From assembly GCF_002234675.1 (NCBI RefSeq), contig NC_019866.2, positions 25,754,531 through 25,818,530 of the forward strand: a stretch of 64,000 bases of DNA, given 5' to 3'. This DNA comes from Oryzias latipes (taxonomy: Eukaryota > Chordata > Actinopteri > Beloniformes > Adrianichthyidae). The notes below the pieces were generated by a model. The model made no database searches. It was not told where the DNA came from and saw only the letters and a list, made by a program, of their open reading frames with translations. How positions within the stretch are numbered: the first letter of the stretch is position 1; every line of letters starts with the position of its first letter. Shown here piece after piece: positions 33,701 to 64,000 of the stretch. The translations under genes were made by a program, and so were the position numbers.

Positions 33701-35006
33701 TGCAGATGTTGTTTATGTTGAAAACATGGAATTCATCTTTTAACAATATTCTTTTTTTTGACGGTATTGATGTTTTATAGACATGTTATTCATCTTTTGA
33801 AGATAAAGTAGTCATCATCCCTTTTTAGGTAGAAAAACAATGTATTGCATGTTTTGTGTAGCATAAGATTCAACACTAAATTCACTGAATATTCATTTGC
33901 AACTAACAGTAAATGCTAAAGTACTGCAGTGAATGGAAAAAACGTAAACATTTACCGTGTTAACGGTGCTTGCAGCCTTGCACCAAGAAGTGATGGGAGT
34001 TTTGATCACGAGTCATGATCCTGGATATTACTGGATTAGCCTTTGCCTATTTGCTGCTCGACACAGCGACCTGGGCGCGCAGGCGCTGTTGCTACGATTG
34101 AGTCACGTCAACAGAACTCTGCTGTTCCATTTTATGACAGGCAGGCTTCAACCACAAAATTCGGGCTAGCTCCCTCTCGATTGGATTATTTTCTTCCCAT
34201 CATTTTTGCAGTTGCTGGCCAAACGTTGCGTCCACTTTTGTGATTCTTTGCAGACTTGTTTGGGTTTCGTCATTACTTCACTCAGCATGACGAGCAATAC
34301 TGGATGCATAGTAATGGCACATGTGTGTCACATCCTGTCCTGTGACGCCAATCCAGTAATATATAGCAAAGGCGCTGATCTTTGAGATGAAAGGATGAAG
34401 GAAAGCAAAATGAATAACAGATTTGAGATGCAAACATTGACCTCATTCGTTGCATTTTTGTTCACCAAACCCTAACGACAGACAGAGAAGCCCGCAGAAG
34501 CATCATGTGACCAAACATGGTTTCACGGTGTGGAGGTATTCTAGGTGCAGTCATAAAACACCTCATAGATTTCCACTTTTATGGTCAACATGTTCACAGA
34601 ATGGTGCAAGTTTGCCATTCTGGAATGCAAAGTGACACAACTGAAGCCCCCACTTCAGATAAGACTTTGTGACACCACAGATCAAAAACAAAATCCAGAT
34701 TTACTTTTCAACAAAAGAGTAACAATCACTGAACATATAGAGCAGCATTGGACCACCTTTAATAAGTTTCTTCTTACAAAATGTTGGTAGCCTGGAACAG
34801 AGGAGTTCATCTGACTTTACAGCATGTGACAAACAAGACATTTACTGGGCTAGTTGTTTCAGTGATACATTAAAAGTCAAACTAAATGTTTGAGATCTTT
34901 TCAAAACACGTATTTACCAGTTCTAGTGTCTCCTGTTCGGTGGTACAAACGAGACAGCAGTTCCCAGAAGTGAGATAGCACACAGGGATGAGGTCCACAT
35001 GCTGGT

Positions 35007-35059
<53 letters not shown>

Positions 35060-38000
35060 GCAGACAACAACCTGGTCCTCAACGTCTCCAAGACCAAATA
35101 ATTTATTATTGACTTCAGGAGGAAGAAGTCCAACCATTAGCCCATCTACATCAAGATTTATCTTAACTAATTAAATGTGCACCCTTCAGTTTTTATCAAT
35201 ATGGGCAGCCGTGGTGCAGCGGTAGGGCGGTCGACCCATGATGGTAAGATTGCAGGTTTGATTCCCGCCTTGCACACCCAGGTGTGGAAGTGTCCTTGGG
35301 CAAGACACTGAACCCCACCCTGCCTCTGGTGGGAGGTTGGCGCCAGTGTTCGGCGGCGGAGCCGCCATCAGTGTGTGAATGTGACTGTAAAGCGCTTTGG
35401 GCCTTGTAGGTGGAAGAGCGCTATATAATTATACGCCATTTACCAATATGTGTTTGTGTGCCAGGTGTAACAGTTCTGAGAGGCCAAGAAGAGACAGAGA
35501 TCCGTGCCCCTGTTGTCATTTCTGATGCTGGAATTTTCAACACCTTCCAGAAATTTCTACCTCAGCAAATACAAGACAAACCAGGTGATGCTTCAAAGTA
35601 ACCCACCGCATTGATTTTCTTGGTTAAAACGTTCCTCATTTTCTTCAATGTGTGTGTTTGTGTGTAGAGATCCGCTCACTTTTGGGGATGTTGCACCACG
35701 GCATGGGCTCCTTCTTGGTCTTTGTAGGTCTGGAGGGAACCAAAGAAGAGCTGAACATTGTATCTACTAACTTCTGGATGTACAAAGACAATGACCTGGA
35801 CTCGCTGTGAGCTTGATCTGTTGTTTCAGACTTTTTGGTTTGGCATGTGCTGCTTCTGACAATCTATACATAACTGTCTTCATGAACAGAAGAGTCCCTT
35901 GAAAAGTTGTTGTTTTTCCAAATGTAGCTCATGTTTGTCTTTTGTGTATCTGTTCTTCTGACTTTGTGGGAAGAATGGAACAATACTTTTCGCTGAGCAA
36001 AGAAGAGGTCTTGGGAAACATCCCGATGATGTTCATTACCTTCCCATCTGCCAAAGACCCAATGTCCATCATCAAACAGCCAGGTAACTTGTCCGTAATA
36101 AACTACTGCAAGAGTAGTGTTCATGCACAGCAACTTTACAGCAGCAGACGGCTGAACAACAGGAAGTGCATGCAGTCTTTCTCCACCATTTTGACACCTC
36201 ACCACTGAAAATACTTAGATGCAGAAAAATGGCTCTTTAACAGGTGACACCATTTTTTCAGATCCAGATTCTTGTTGTCTAAACTTCTGATATAATTACT
36301 TTAGCATAAATAGTATGTCTTTAATATAATCTATACTAAACCATTTGACCTCTCCTGTGTGGACATTGGTATTTTGTAGATTAGTCTGGTAAACTAAACC
36401 TTTTTGTCATAGCGTCTTTACACTGCTAGTAACCCTGGATTAGAAGTGTTTAGTGCTTTTCTGGTGGGAAAACACAGAATGCAGTGCCCAAGGGTTCTTC
36501 TAATTTTTTTTTGCAATTATTTCTCATGGACTTTTCCTGAGTTTGGGTTATTTATATCCTCCTGTTGTTTCAAAGTGACTATTGCCTAAAGATCCATCAG
36601 CTCGTGCTCTCTATTTTCCTTAAATGTGAAGCGGTAGAGTTCAGTGTCCCTCTTCTTACAGCTTTAAAGGGTTAAGTGAACCCCATACAATGATGGGGGA
36701 CACCTCCCCAGTGTCATTTATTTTTAAAAATTCCTTAATGTTTTCCTTTATTTTAGACACTATTACAGGTCTATTGAGTTTATGCTAATTTATTTCCACA
36801 TTGCATTTCTCTTTCCCAAAGCAAAGTCCAGAGATAGAACAGGTCCTGACCTTCTGTGTTTTTTGCGTTGGAGTGTTTTGGTTTGTAGCTGGCCGGGCAG
36901 CTGTGGTGCAGAGGTAGAGCCGTTGACCTCTGATTGGAAGATGGCAGGTTCAGTTCCTGTTCTGCCCACCCGTGTGTCAAAGTGTGGTGGTTATCGGTTG
37001 GCTCCAGTGTTCGGCAGCATGTGTTCATGGGTGAATGGGTCTGTAATAAAGTGCAGTATAGACGTGCCATTTACCATTTTAAGTGTTTATTCTGTCTTTT
37101 TTTCATTTCTGATTAAACCGTTTTTCCGTCTCTTCATCCTGCATCTGGTTCCTTAGAGATTTCCTCCTCACATCCACAGTAACTGAAGAGCTTCTTCTCC
37201 CTGTACAGGTAAGTCCTGCATGACCCTGCTAACCATGGCTCGATATGAGTGGTTTGAGGAATGGGAGGGGACGAAGCTTGGGAGGAGGGGCCAGGACTAT
37301 TTGAACCTCAAAAGTGGTATGGCTGAGGAGCTGCTGGAGTGGGCGCTCAGCATTTTCCCTCAACTGCGGAACAAGGTACGTTTTTGTATTTGTGCATGAA
37401 TATACTGTTGCACACACTCACTGACCACTTCCTTAGGCACACCTGTCCATCTGCTCGTTAATGCAAATTTCTAATCCGCCAATCACACAACAGCAGCTCA
37501 AGGCATGTAGACATAGTCCAGACCATCTGCTGCAGTTCAAACCAAGCAGCAGAATGAAGAAGAAAGGTGATTGAAGTGACTTTGAATGTGGTTGTTGGTG
37601 CCAAACAGCCTGGTCTGAGGATTTCAGAAACTGCTGATCTACTGGGATTTTCACCCACAACCATCTCTAGTGTTTACAGAGAATGGTCCTAAAAGAGAAA
37701 ATATCCAGAGAGCAGCAGGTCTGTGGTCAGAAATCTCTTGTTGATGCCAGAGGTCAGACTGGTTCCAGCTGATAGAAAGACAACAGGAACTCAAAGAACC
37801 ACTGGTTCCAACAAAGGTCTGCAGAAGAGCATCTCTGAAAGAACAACACGTCCAACCTGGAGGCAGATGGACTACAGCAGCAGAAGACCACACTGGGTCC
37901 CACTGCTGTGAGCCAAGAACAGGAAACTGAGGCTACAATTCACACAGACTCACCAAAACTGGACCATAGAAGATGGAAAAACATTGTCTGGTCTGATGAG

Positions 38001-39929
38001 TGTCCATTTCTGCTGCCACATTCAGATGGTAGGGTCAGAATTTGGCCTCAACAACATGAAAGCATGGATCCATCCTGCCTTGTATCAGTGGTTCAGGCTG
38101 GTGGTGGTGGTGTCATGGTGTGGGGGATGTTTTCTCAGTACCAGTTGAGCATGGTTCCAACCCCACAGCCTACCTGAGTATTGCTGCTGACCATGTCCAT
38201 CCCTTTCTGACCACAGTGGACCATCTTCTGATGCTACTTCCAACAGGATAAGGCTCCATGTCATCAAGCTGGAATCATCTCAGGCTGATTCCTAGAACAT
38301 GACAATGAGTTCTCTGGACTCAAACGGACTCCACAGTCACCAGAACCCAATAGAGAACCTTTGGGATGTGGTGGAACGGGAGACCAGCATCATGGATGTT
38401 CAGCAGATAAATCTGCTGCAACTGGGTGATGCTGTCATGTCAGCGTGGACCAAAGTCTCTGAGGAAGGTTTCCAGAACCGTGTTGAACCGATGACACCAA
38501 GGATTAAGGCGGTTCTGAAGGGAAAAGGGGGTCCAACCCGGTACTAGTAAAACCTAATGAAGTGGCCAATGAGTGTAAATGTGTTACTTTTTTGTCTTCT
38601 GTGCCAAAATGTTATATTTCTTATGGCTTTTGTTGTAAGAGAAAGAATTGTATGATTTTTTTTCATAAACAAAAAAATGAAAATGTCTTCTTTAAAAAGG
38701 GAGGAAGCTGCCTGATAAAGAAAAAACAGTTATTGATTTAAGAGGTGGTGAAATCCAGAAACTGGTATGGGTGTCCAGAAGGTGAAAGGTTTCCAAGTGG
38801 TTGATCCGGCTGGAAGTGGAAGAAGACGATGATGATGACTAGAATCAGAAAAAGGCCAGATCAAAGTCTGAACAAATGTGGGTTCAATACTAAAAAACAG
38901 CTGACAGACTGGCTGGTAAGGGTTGTCAGAAACGCTCTTCAGCATGGCCAGGGTGAAGAGAGACGGGTTCCAGGTGTTTCTGCCAAACCATGACAGAGAA
39001 TCCGAACTTAATAATAATAATGGATTAGATTTATCTGCGCTTTTCCAGACGCTCAAAGTTCTTACATTGTGTCCATTATTCATTCACTCCTCATTCATAC
39101 TTGGTGATGGTAGCTACTGTTGTAGCCACAGCTGCCCTGGGGCAGACTGACAGAGGCGTGGCTGCCAGTTGGCGCCTACGGCCCCTCTGACCATCACCAG
39201 GACATTCATGCACATTCACACACCAGTGGAGCCACACTGGAGGCAAGGAGGGTGGAGTGTCTTGCCCAAGGACACAACAACATTTTGGCTGGTGGGAGTG
39301 GGGATTGAACCGCTGACCATCGATCATTGGACGACCCGCTCAACCACCTGAGCCACTGCCGCCCTTGGCTTCACTTCAATTTAAACTGCAACTAACTTTG
39401 TTGTTTAGGTGGTGATGGTGGAGGCTGCCACCCCACTGACCAATGTTCATTATTTGGGAGCTCCAAGAGGGGAGATGTATGCCGCTGAGCACAACGTGGA
39501 GCGCTTCAACCCGGAAGCCATCGCTGCAACTCGAGCACAGACGCCCATCCATGGCCTCTACTTAACAGGTTACAATTTAACACTATACCAATACAATGTC
39601 AAACAGGTTTGTCGGTTCAGATGACAGGATTCAGACTCTGACAGGAGAGCAGGGACATCTCATAAAAGATGTCAAACTAAATTTGTAGTCAAGAATCTAC
39701 GGCTGCAGATTGTCTCTTCATGGTATTTTTCTATTTTAAGGATTGTTTGTGGTGGTGTGTGTGCACGTGTGTGTGTGTGCGTGCGTGTGTCTGTGCAGGT
39801 CAGGACGTGTTCTGTAATGGCATGGCAGGAGCCGTGCACGGTGGGCTGCTGTGTGCCTCGGCCGTTCTCAATCAGATCCTCTACATTGATCTTCTGCGTC
39901 TGAAAATGCGGCTGAAACACCGGCAGTAG
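27543..39929 (+). CDS. retsat: All-trans-retinol 13,14-reductase (retinol saturase)
   Basis: This ER-membrane FAD enzyme saturates the 13-14 double bond of all-trans-retinol, giving 13,14-dihydroretinol. Exons: 27543-27708, 29232-29414, 31396-31534, 31652-31754, 33073-33268, 33352-33549, 35465-35584, 35668-35806, 35974-36083, 37209-37375, 39409-39568, 39799-39929. They sum to 1812 nt (603 aa) with consistent phases and GT-AG borders, against 610 aa in human. Visible features are an N-terminal hydrophobic anchor (residues 1-24), a Rossmann FAD motif [101 protein letters not shown] and a C-terminal [20 protein letters not shown]. The last residues (LKMRLKHRQ) lack the KKKN-type tail of the human enzyme. 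Fish have retsat paralogues, so A/B status is open. Confidence 0.93.
28247..28680. repeat. Imperfect fold-back (inverted) repeat in retsat intron 1
   Basis: CTCCTGCTGCTCTGCAGAAA near 28247 returns in reverse complement near 28640-28672 (TTTCTGCAGAGCGGCAGGAG). Weaker inverted similarity continues inward for roughly 100 bp on each side (ATCATGAAG.. against ATCATGTCTG.. on the complement). This is the shape of an aged MITE or snap-back element. No target duplication was fixed. Confidence 0.5.
29415..29929. other. retsat intron 2, first part
   Basis: Ordinary intron sequence. A short stretch (CTACACTATATCTCAAAGTG) near 29505 may be a mariner-type end. No gene is recognised. Confidence 0.3.
29930..30360. 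repeat. G-rich dispersed repeat
   Basis: GC-rich sequence differing sharply from its AT-rich surroundings (GGATCGGGTGTCGCTGTTGG, CCGTTTTGCCCCCACTCCAC, ACCAGGGTTGGATGGGCCGG), ending in a C run near 30342-30354. I recognise it as interspersed repeat text, but I cannot name the family. Confidence 0.4.
30604..31000 (+). pseudogene. RTE-like LINE endonuclease fragment
   Basis: Shifting frames read [15 protein letters not shown], [11 protein letters not shown] and [12 protein letters not shown], the N-terminal part of the apurinic endonuclease of RTE-type retrotransposons (usual wording VQETRWKG between them). It is preceded by GTGTCAGGAAGGACATCTGA, common ahead of this frame in fish copies. No reverse transcriptase follows, and several indels are present. 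Confidence 0.6.
31755..33072. other. retsat intron 4, with a tetranucleotide-tailed repeat
   Basis: The stretch at 32297-32338 is a run of ACAAACAAAC then AAATAAATAAAT. It is followed by sequence to about 32580 that reads as a reverse-complemented retroelement 3' end whose tail would be (TTTA)n. The rest shows nothing recognisable. Confidence 0.35.
34026..34361. mobile_element. Small inverted-repeat element in retsat intron 6
   Basis: TATTACTGGATTAGC at 34026 and GCCAATCCAGTAATA ending at 34361 form 15-bp inverted ends with one mismatch, about 336 bp apart. The ends abut TA-rich sequence, which would suit a mariner-like MITE. No coding content. Confidence 0.4.
35003..35058. repeat. (TG)n followed by a 38-base G homopolymer
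   Basis: TG dinucleotides run to 35020 and an uninterrupted G tract covers 35021-35058. It can form quadruplex structures and is a likely site of assembly length error. Confidence 0.95.
35059..35160 (+). pseudogene. LINE reverse transcriptase C-terminal scrap
   Basis: Reads [13 protein letters not shown] and [11 protein letters not shown], matching the conserved N-x-L-x-L-N-V-x-K-T-K-E-x-x-x-D-F-R-K segment of Rex1/CR1-type reverse transcriptases. A related antisense copy lies at 55142-56010. Confidence 0.6.
35203..35442 (+). repeat. tRNA-derived SINE
   Basis: The head is tRNA-like: GGGCAGCCGTGGTGCAGCGG (A box) and GCAGGTTTGATTCCCGCC (B box, close to GGTTCGANTCC), then a body ending GTAAAGCGCTTTGGGCCTTG and AGCGCTATATAATTATACGC, the usual tail of teleost SINEs. 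It ends only 23 bases before the acceptor of retsat exon 7. A decayed sister copy is at 36895-37076. Confidence 0.8.
36895..37076 (+). repeat. tRNA-derived SINE, diverged copy
   Basis: GGGCAGCTGTGGTGCAGAGG, ATGGCAGGTTCAGTTCCTGT and CTGTAATAAAGTGCAGTATA run parallel to the SINE at 35203-35442, with deletions and many substitutions. It lies in retsat intron 9. Confidence 0.65.
37415..38575 (+). mobile_element. Tc1-like transposon, decayed, in retsat intron 10
   Basis: The ends CACTCACTGACCACTTCCTT and AAGTGGCCAATGAGTG form inverted repeats, with TA following at 38576-38577. Transposase text in several frames includes [55 protein letters not shown] and a [13 protein letters not shown] segment, broken by frameshifts and stops. 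Fragments of the same family lie antisense at 24474-24807 and 25690-25830. Confidence 0.8.
39003..39364 (-). repeat. tRNA-derived SINE, minus strand
   Basis: Read on the minus strand it starts GGGCGGCAGTGGCTCAGGTG and has CAGCGGTTCAATCCCCACTC (B box). The body carries GGGCAAGACACTCCACCC-like text and ends CAGATAAATCTAATCCATTA with an (ATT)n tail. It lies just before retsat exon 11. Confidence 0.75.
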
Positions 39930-40289
39930 GAGGGGCGGGGCTGTTAACGGACCACAGTCGCCGCCGCTCCTCAGACGCCTGACGTCACACTTCAACAAAG
40001 CTCTTAGCCCCTGTTCGGCCAGCTCGTCTCCAGTTCACCTGCAGCCTCATACGCTGGTCCCTGCCCCCCCCCCCCACATCACATAAACCTGTTCATCATT
40101 GTGCTTCTTTCTGGCAGTGGGGGCTGTCTTTTCTTCACCTACACTCTGCCCCCAGGTGAACCAAGGGCAGGTGTATGTTTTTTTCCCACCATCATCTCTT
40201 TCCTTCCTCATTACACCCCCCACCCCCCACGAGAAACAACTGGTGCTGGCGACGTTAGCTGCCTTAGAACAACTTCCCTTTCTCTGATG

Positions 40290-40295
40290 AATAAA
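40290..40295 (+). terminator. retsat: retsat polyadenylation signal AATAAA
   Basis: An AATAAA lies 360 bases after the retsat stop codon (TAG at 39927-39929), followed within 30 bases by TGTTGATCATGTCGTG. The 3' UTR between contains two C-rich runs near 40065 and 40215. Confidence 0.65.
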
Positions 40296-42384
40296 GTATA
40301 AATCATCTGTTGATCATGTCGTGTATTTCGTTCTGAGAATCACTGATTTGATTTTTGAAGTCCTGATCACCGAAGGAACAAACGGATGTCTGTTGGTAGA
40401 GATTCCTTAACAGACTATTTAGAAACATTAACAAGCATTACTAATGTGTTTATGAGTTGTTTGTTAGCATTGATAATAGCAATAGCATTAATAAATAAAA
40501 ATAACAACTGTCTTTGTTAAAAGTGTGAGTGTTTTGCAGCAGCTAAAGTGTCACCTGTCTTCATTTTCACAAAGCTCATTCATAAAATGCTCAGAAGTGA
40601 TGAACGAATATTAATTCTCTTTGTAAATAGTGTTTTACAGCGATTCGTCTAAAGTGTGGGATTTTTTGCCACAAACAACCAGATGGAGCTTGAATTGTTT
40701 TATAAAATTAAAAGTAAGAAAAGTTACAAAACCTTTTGGAACATTCGGATACACAAAGTCACAATCAACTTTTCAAGAACTTTTGTCAACCAACAAAAAC
40801 CCAGCAAAGCCTGAATTTATTTTCAATTATCAAAAATGTTTCAGTGATGTTTTTGTATTCGAGTGGATTATTATTTATGCTGAGATAGTTACACTGACTG
40901 TAGCACATCCAACTGACATCATTTCAGGTTTGATGTAAAGTTGCGACAGCAGGCATCTGATGAAATGACACACCTGTTCTCATCTCCAGCATGAAGACTT
41001 TATTTATGCAACAGTTATCTCCAGTATTTCATCTCTAATGATTGACAAAACTAATAAACCACTACAAGAGCTAAAAAAACACATTACAAACACAAAACTC
41101 AGTGTCAATGCAGAAAGTGTGCACAGTTTCAGTCTGTTTGTGACATGCAGATACTGTTTTTGTGTAGGTGCTAATGAGTGTTGCACCCCCCACATCTGAG
41201 TCGGACTCTTTCATTGTGAAACTCTTCGGTGTTGACGCTCCTCACCCCCTCCGGTCAGTGTCCCTCAGCAGCTGTGAGGACTTCCTGTGCAGGAATGACG
41301 TTGGCGGTACCTCAGCGGTTCTTCCTCTCAAACTGCTGTTCAGCTGATAGGAGGAGCTGCTGGTTGGCCTCCTGCAGCTGCAGACCTGTTTCTTGGACGT
41401 ACTGGAATCCTCATCATGTATGTCAAAATTATTGGCTGTATATGAAAACTTTAGGGGTGTGGACTTCAAACAAGCTCACTCCTGATTGGCAACAGTAGTT
41501 GCCATAGAAACATTGAGTCTGACTGACTCGGACCAATCGCTGTTTACTTACGTTGTCTGGCTCCAACATGGAGAATTCTGTATCGGAGAAAAAAGGGGAC
41601 TAAATTGGCTTTGTCACTACCCAAATATTATGTCACTTCCTCTTTGTGACCGACATTGGAACAGTTACGCAATTTCATTTACATTTTGCTGGAGCTGAGT
41701 TTATTCTGAAAGAGTGTCTGCAAATCTTTGTATCCAGGTGTCTTACAGAATACTAAATCCCCCGTAAGAGTGATTATAAGTCAGACACTTTATGGAACAG
41801 TCACATCAAAGCTGCAGTTTGTCCCAAACGCTTCTCTGTGACACAAAGGTTAATTGGTCAGAAATAAATGTTCCTCTCTGGAAAACCCAGCTGAGACAGC
41901 AAACAGAAAATAGTCAAAACATCAGTTATCATGGCATCAGATGTGAAAGTTTCAGATTAATCAACAAATATAAAGGGTTCATTACATTTTTAATTTAATT
42001 TCTTCATTTTATTGTTTTGCTGTCAAAACATGGCTTTCAAGGATTATGTGCTGAAGCAAATAAATAAGTTTCATTTTTCTGTTCCTTTTTTAAATCTGTT
42101 TGTCTCAGCATCTATGACCATGGACAGATTATCTTATGAGGTAAAGAATATAAGTGCAGTGAAGAAGAAGAAAAACACTCGTTCATTTAAAGAACCACAA
42201 CACAGTTACGCTTTTACTTTGAAAAGATTGGCGTTTGGGCGGAAGTTCTTGTATTGCTTCCGGTTTACTGTGAAAGAGGGAACAAAGAAAAAGCGAGGCT
42301 AACAGGTTTGCTATGTTTGTTCTCTATGAAACGGGTGAAATGTATGATTAGATGTGGGCACGTTCCCGTTCTGCGTGTTTGTGT
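40296..42384. other. Intergenic region between retsat and smarce1
   Basis: AT-rich sequence with short open frames (longest about 100 codons at 40630-40938) that show no domain, no codon pattern I trust and no splice context. No RNA gene or repeat was recognised apart from T-rich stretches. Confidence 0.4.
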
Positions 42385-42650
42385 GGGAATGACGTGACGT
42401 GACGTGGAGCCTTTCAGCCGCGGGACCCGCAGCTGTTCGCCGTCGGGCTGCGGCCTTGTCCCGCTCACAAAGACGGGCCAGAAAGAGCTGCTAGCCGGCT
42501 GGAGTTACGGCTGTAGTGAAGGATTTCTAACCTAACCTCCGTCTTCCTCCGCGGGTCGCTTTGTGTCTAACGACTCCTTTTCTGCTGCTAACCGGAAAAC
42601 TTTGCTTCTGTTTCCAGTCGAACCGGCGGAGCAGCTCCGAACCAACCGGG
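42385..42650 (+). promoter_or_regulatory. smarce1: smarce1 CpG-rich promoter and 5' UTR
   Basis: GC content rises abruptly. A triplicated GACGT block at 42391-42405 (TGACGTGACGTGACGTGG) gives three overlapping CRE/ATF half-sites, followed by CCGCGGGACCCGCAGCTG and further CpGs, up to the start codon at 42651. No TATA box. The smarce1 start lies 246 bases further on, so assignment is by position. Confidence 0.6.
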
Positions 42651-62191
<19,541 letters not shown>

Positions 62192-62482
62192 AGTTACAGC
62201 TGTGGAGCCCCCGGGGGCAGCGCCATGAGCTCTTCCTGTTTTTTAAAGAATCTGCTGAAGCTTTTGTCTTTGATGTTTGTAACCTTTCCAGAGTCTTCTA
62301 GATCCTCTGCTCTGTTTGGGATCCACAGCGTTTCCTCTCTCTTCTAGAGATTCCAGATCCGCTGTGGTTCTTCTGGATTATCAGCGAGTCCAGACGCTCG
62401 CTTGTGTTTAGCTTCTTCACAGAGTCCAGCTAAAGATCAGGGTTTAGTCCCAGGATTTCTTTTGTACCGTCTAAACTGACCA

Positions 62483-62488
62483 AATAAA
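62483..62488 (+). terminator. smarce1: smarce1 polyadenylation signal AATAAA
   Basis: AATAAA lies 292 bases after the smarce1 stop, followed by TCATGTTTGTGTCCTGGTTC, a G/T-rich downstream element. Confidence 0.8.
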
Positions 62489-62529
62489 GATCTTCTCTTT
62501 CATGTTTGTGTCCTGGTTCTGGAAAACGT

Positions 62530-64000
62530 CACCTATCCCGGTTTTCATCCGTTCTAATGGGTCCTCCATCAGGTTCTCCATGGGGTTCCAGAGTCTGTCG
62601 TCATGGACGGGAATCTGGATTACTGCTGGCTCTGAGAAACCAGCTCTGGTTCCAAGTGGACCCCCCCAGCAGCCGTGGCTTTCAGACTTGTGGTCAAATG
62701 TCCGTCTCCAAAACAGGAGCTCATCTGACGGCGCAGCGCCGTGTTTCTGCTTTTATTGTGAAGCTGGGATTTACAGCAGCCTTCTACGGTGGCCCAGAGG
62801 GGTCACAGCTACACCGCCCACTTAAACACGTTATGATGAACCACAATGAGGGATCACTTTGGTTCCGGGCCGGTGCCATGGTGGCACACTTGAAATATTC
62901 AGCAGTTTTACCGCAAAATAATGAATCAAACATTAAATTCTTCAAAACACGCATCACATGCAAACATTTGCTGATTGAAGCCTAGTTATTAAAACAAAAC
63001 TGTCTTTGAGCTCAAGATATTCCTATTTATAAAAATATTCTGAATAACATTTACCAGGAAAACAAAAGTGAAGTTTGCATCCTGGAGAAAAAACCAAAAG
63101 TATAATTCAAAGAAGGGAATCAGAATGTCAAACTCTACAACTTCAAATCCTTTCACAGAGTCCCCGCTGCAATAAAAGCCTCTGCTACTGGAAACGGACC
63201 ATTGACCAAACCAGAACATTTGGGCAAGAAACTGACAATTATTCTAACTAAACCAGAGCTGGCCACAGTTAACCTAGTGACCAACATGGAAGACTAGTTC
63301 ACACTAGTATGACAACAGAGATCTGCATCTCCAAAAGTCAACGGTGACCACCATTTGCTGCAAAACCGAGGACTTGGCCTCCAGATATTCACTTCCATGG
63401 GTCACAGCGTGCAAAAGGAAGACCCAGATACGTTTGTTTCACAGTTAAAAGAACGGGTGCAACATCGACTCCCTGATCCACAGCACCAGGATCTGACATC
63501 GGATGGTGACAGAGGGGCGAGGTGGTCCACACGGGAGGGGTCTCTCCCAGAAGGAACAAAAGCAGACAGCAATCAAATCCAATCAAGCTTTATTTACATG
63601 GCACTTTTCATACAAAAGTTAACACAAAGTGCTGTACACCAGAATAATTAGCATATAAAGAAGAAAAGACAAAAACTGAAGCCCATAAATGAGGGTCATA
63701 GTGCTGAAAAGATGCCAGTCCACAGGTTTGGTTTTTGAAGCTGGACTGCTTACAGGACCAGCACCAGAGACACTGAGACCCGAGACACTGAGGACAGTCA
63801 CAAGTAACTTGGAGTTCCACAGGCAAATGGCAACCTGGAGCAGGTAACAAGCAGAGCTGCAACAGTTAAATACCTCTAGTGAGGAAGGCAAGTCCTGAAG
63901 CCAACTCAATGGCAAGAATGAAGACCCGGCTACGCACTGCCAGTTATGCCAGAATGATGTAAAGAACCGAGACGGTGGTAGGACTGTCCCCTGTGGAGCC
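62530..64000. other. Intergenic end of window
   Basis: No gene recognised. Sequence from about 63575 (CAATCAAATCCAATCAAGCT, then TTTATTTACATGGCACTTTT) resembles the reverse complement of a teleost retroelement tail. Open frames up to 159 codons (62506-62985) lack any known domain. Confidence 0.35.

Noticed and set aside
35203..35275. tRNA gene
   Set aside because: A and B boxes are present, but the cloverleaf is imperfect and the sequence continues into a SINE body and tail.
40630..40938. 102-codon open frame between retsat and smarce1
   Set aside because: No recognisable domain, promoter or splice context; a frame of this length is expected by chance in AT-rich sequence.
62506..62985. 159-codon open frame downstream of smarce1
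   Set aside because: It overlaps the G/T-rich region just after the smarce1 polyadenylation signal and shows no domain or conserved motif.

Overview
The window looks like nuclear DNA of a ray-finned (teleost) fish. Vertebrate genes are split into many short exons with GT-AG introns, and the introns are full of fish-type mobile DNA: Tc1/mariner, hAT, PIF/Harbinger-like and piggyBac-like elements, LINE fragments and tRNA-derived SINEs. There is no bacterial or viral gene organisation. I do not assign a species.

Four protein genes lie on the plus strand in this order: ppl (periplakin, 3' end only, 1-1716), mpp2 (MAGUK p55 family scaffold, coding exons 7858-23269), retsat (all-trans-retinol 13,14-reductase, 27543-39929) and smarce1 (BAF57 subunit of SWI/SNF complexes, 42651-62191). 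Exon models built by eye join in frame: mpp2 553 aa, retsat 603 aa, smarce1 446 aa. The four products (cytolinker, membrane scaffold, retinoid enzyme, chromatin remodeller) share no pathway, so this is a syntenic block and not a functional cluster.

Layout. 1-1716: ppl coiled-coil rod end and linker module. 1717-4740: 3' UTR, then LINE and other repeat debris. 4740-5110: CpG-rich likely promoter and non-coding exon of mpp2. 6222-7449: a 17-bp minisatellite. 7889-18233: the first coding intron of mpp2, holding a PIF/Harbinger-like element interrupted by a 6-kb integrase-core transposon, itself carrying a hAT piece; a Tc1 element lies further on. 18234-23269: the rest of mpp2. 23270-27542: intergenic Tc1 debris. 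27543-39929: retsat, with SINEs, Tc1, RTE-like LINE and a fold-back repeat in its introns. 42385-62500: smarce1. Its third coding intron (12.3 kb) holds most of the mobile DNA, including a Tc1 element swollen to about 6 kb by roughly 108 tandem copies of a 44-bp piece of its own transposase gene. 62500-64000: intergenic.

The strongest unusual signals are that transposase-derived minisatellite, the nested integrase-type transposon with a related short copy 30 kb away, and two splice-site peculiarities in smarce1: a tandem donor inside the HMG box and a GC-AG intron. Every transposase seen is broken. No database search or computation was run; repeat family names rest on recognised motifs, terminal repeats and target duplications.
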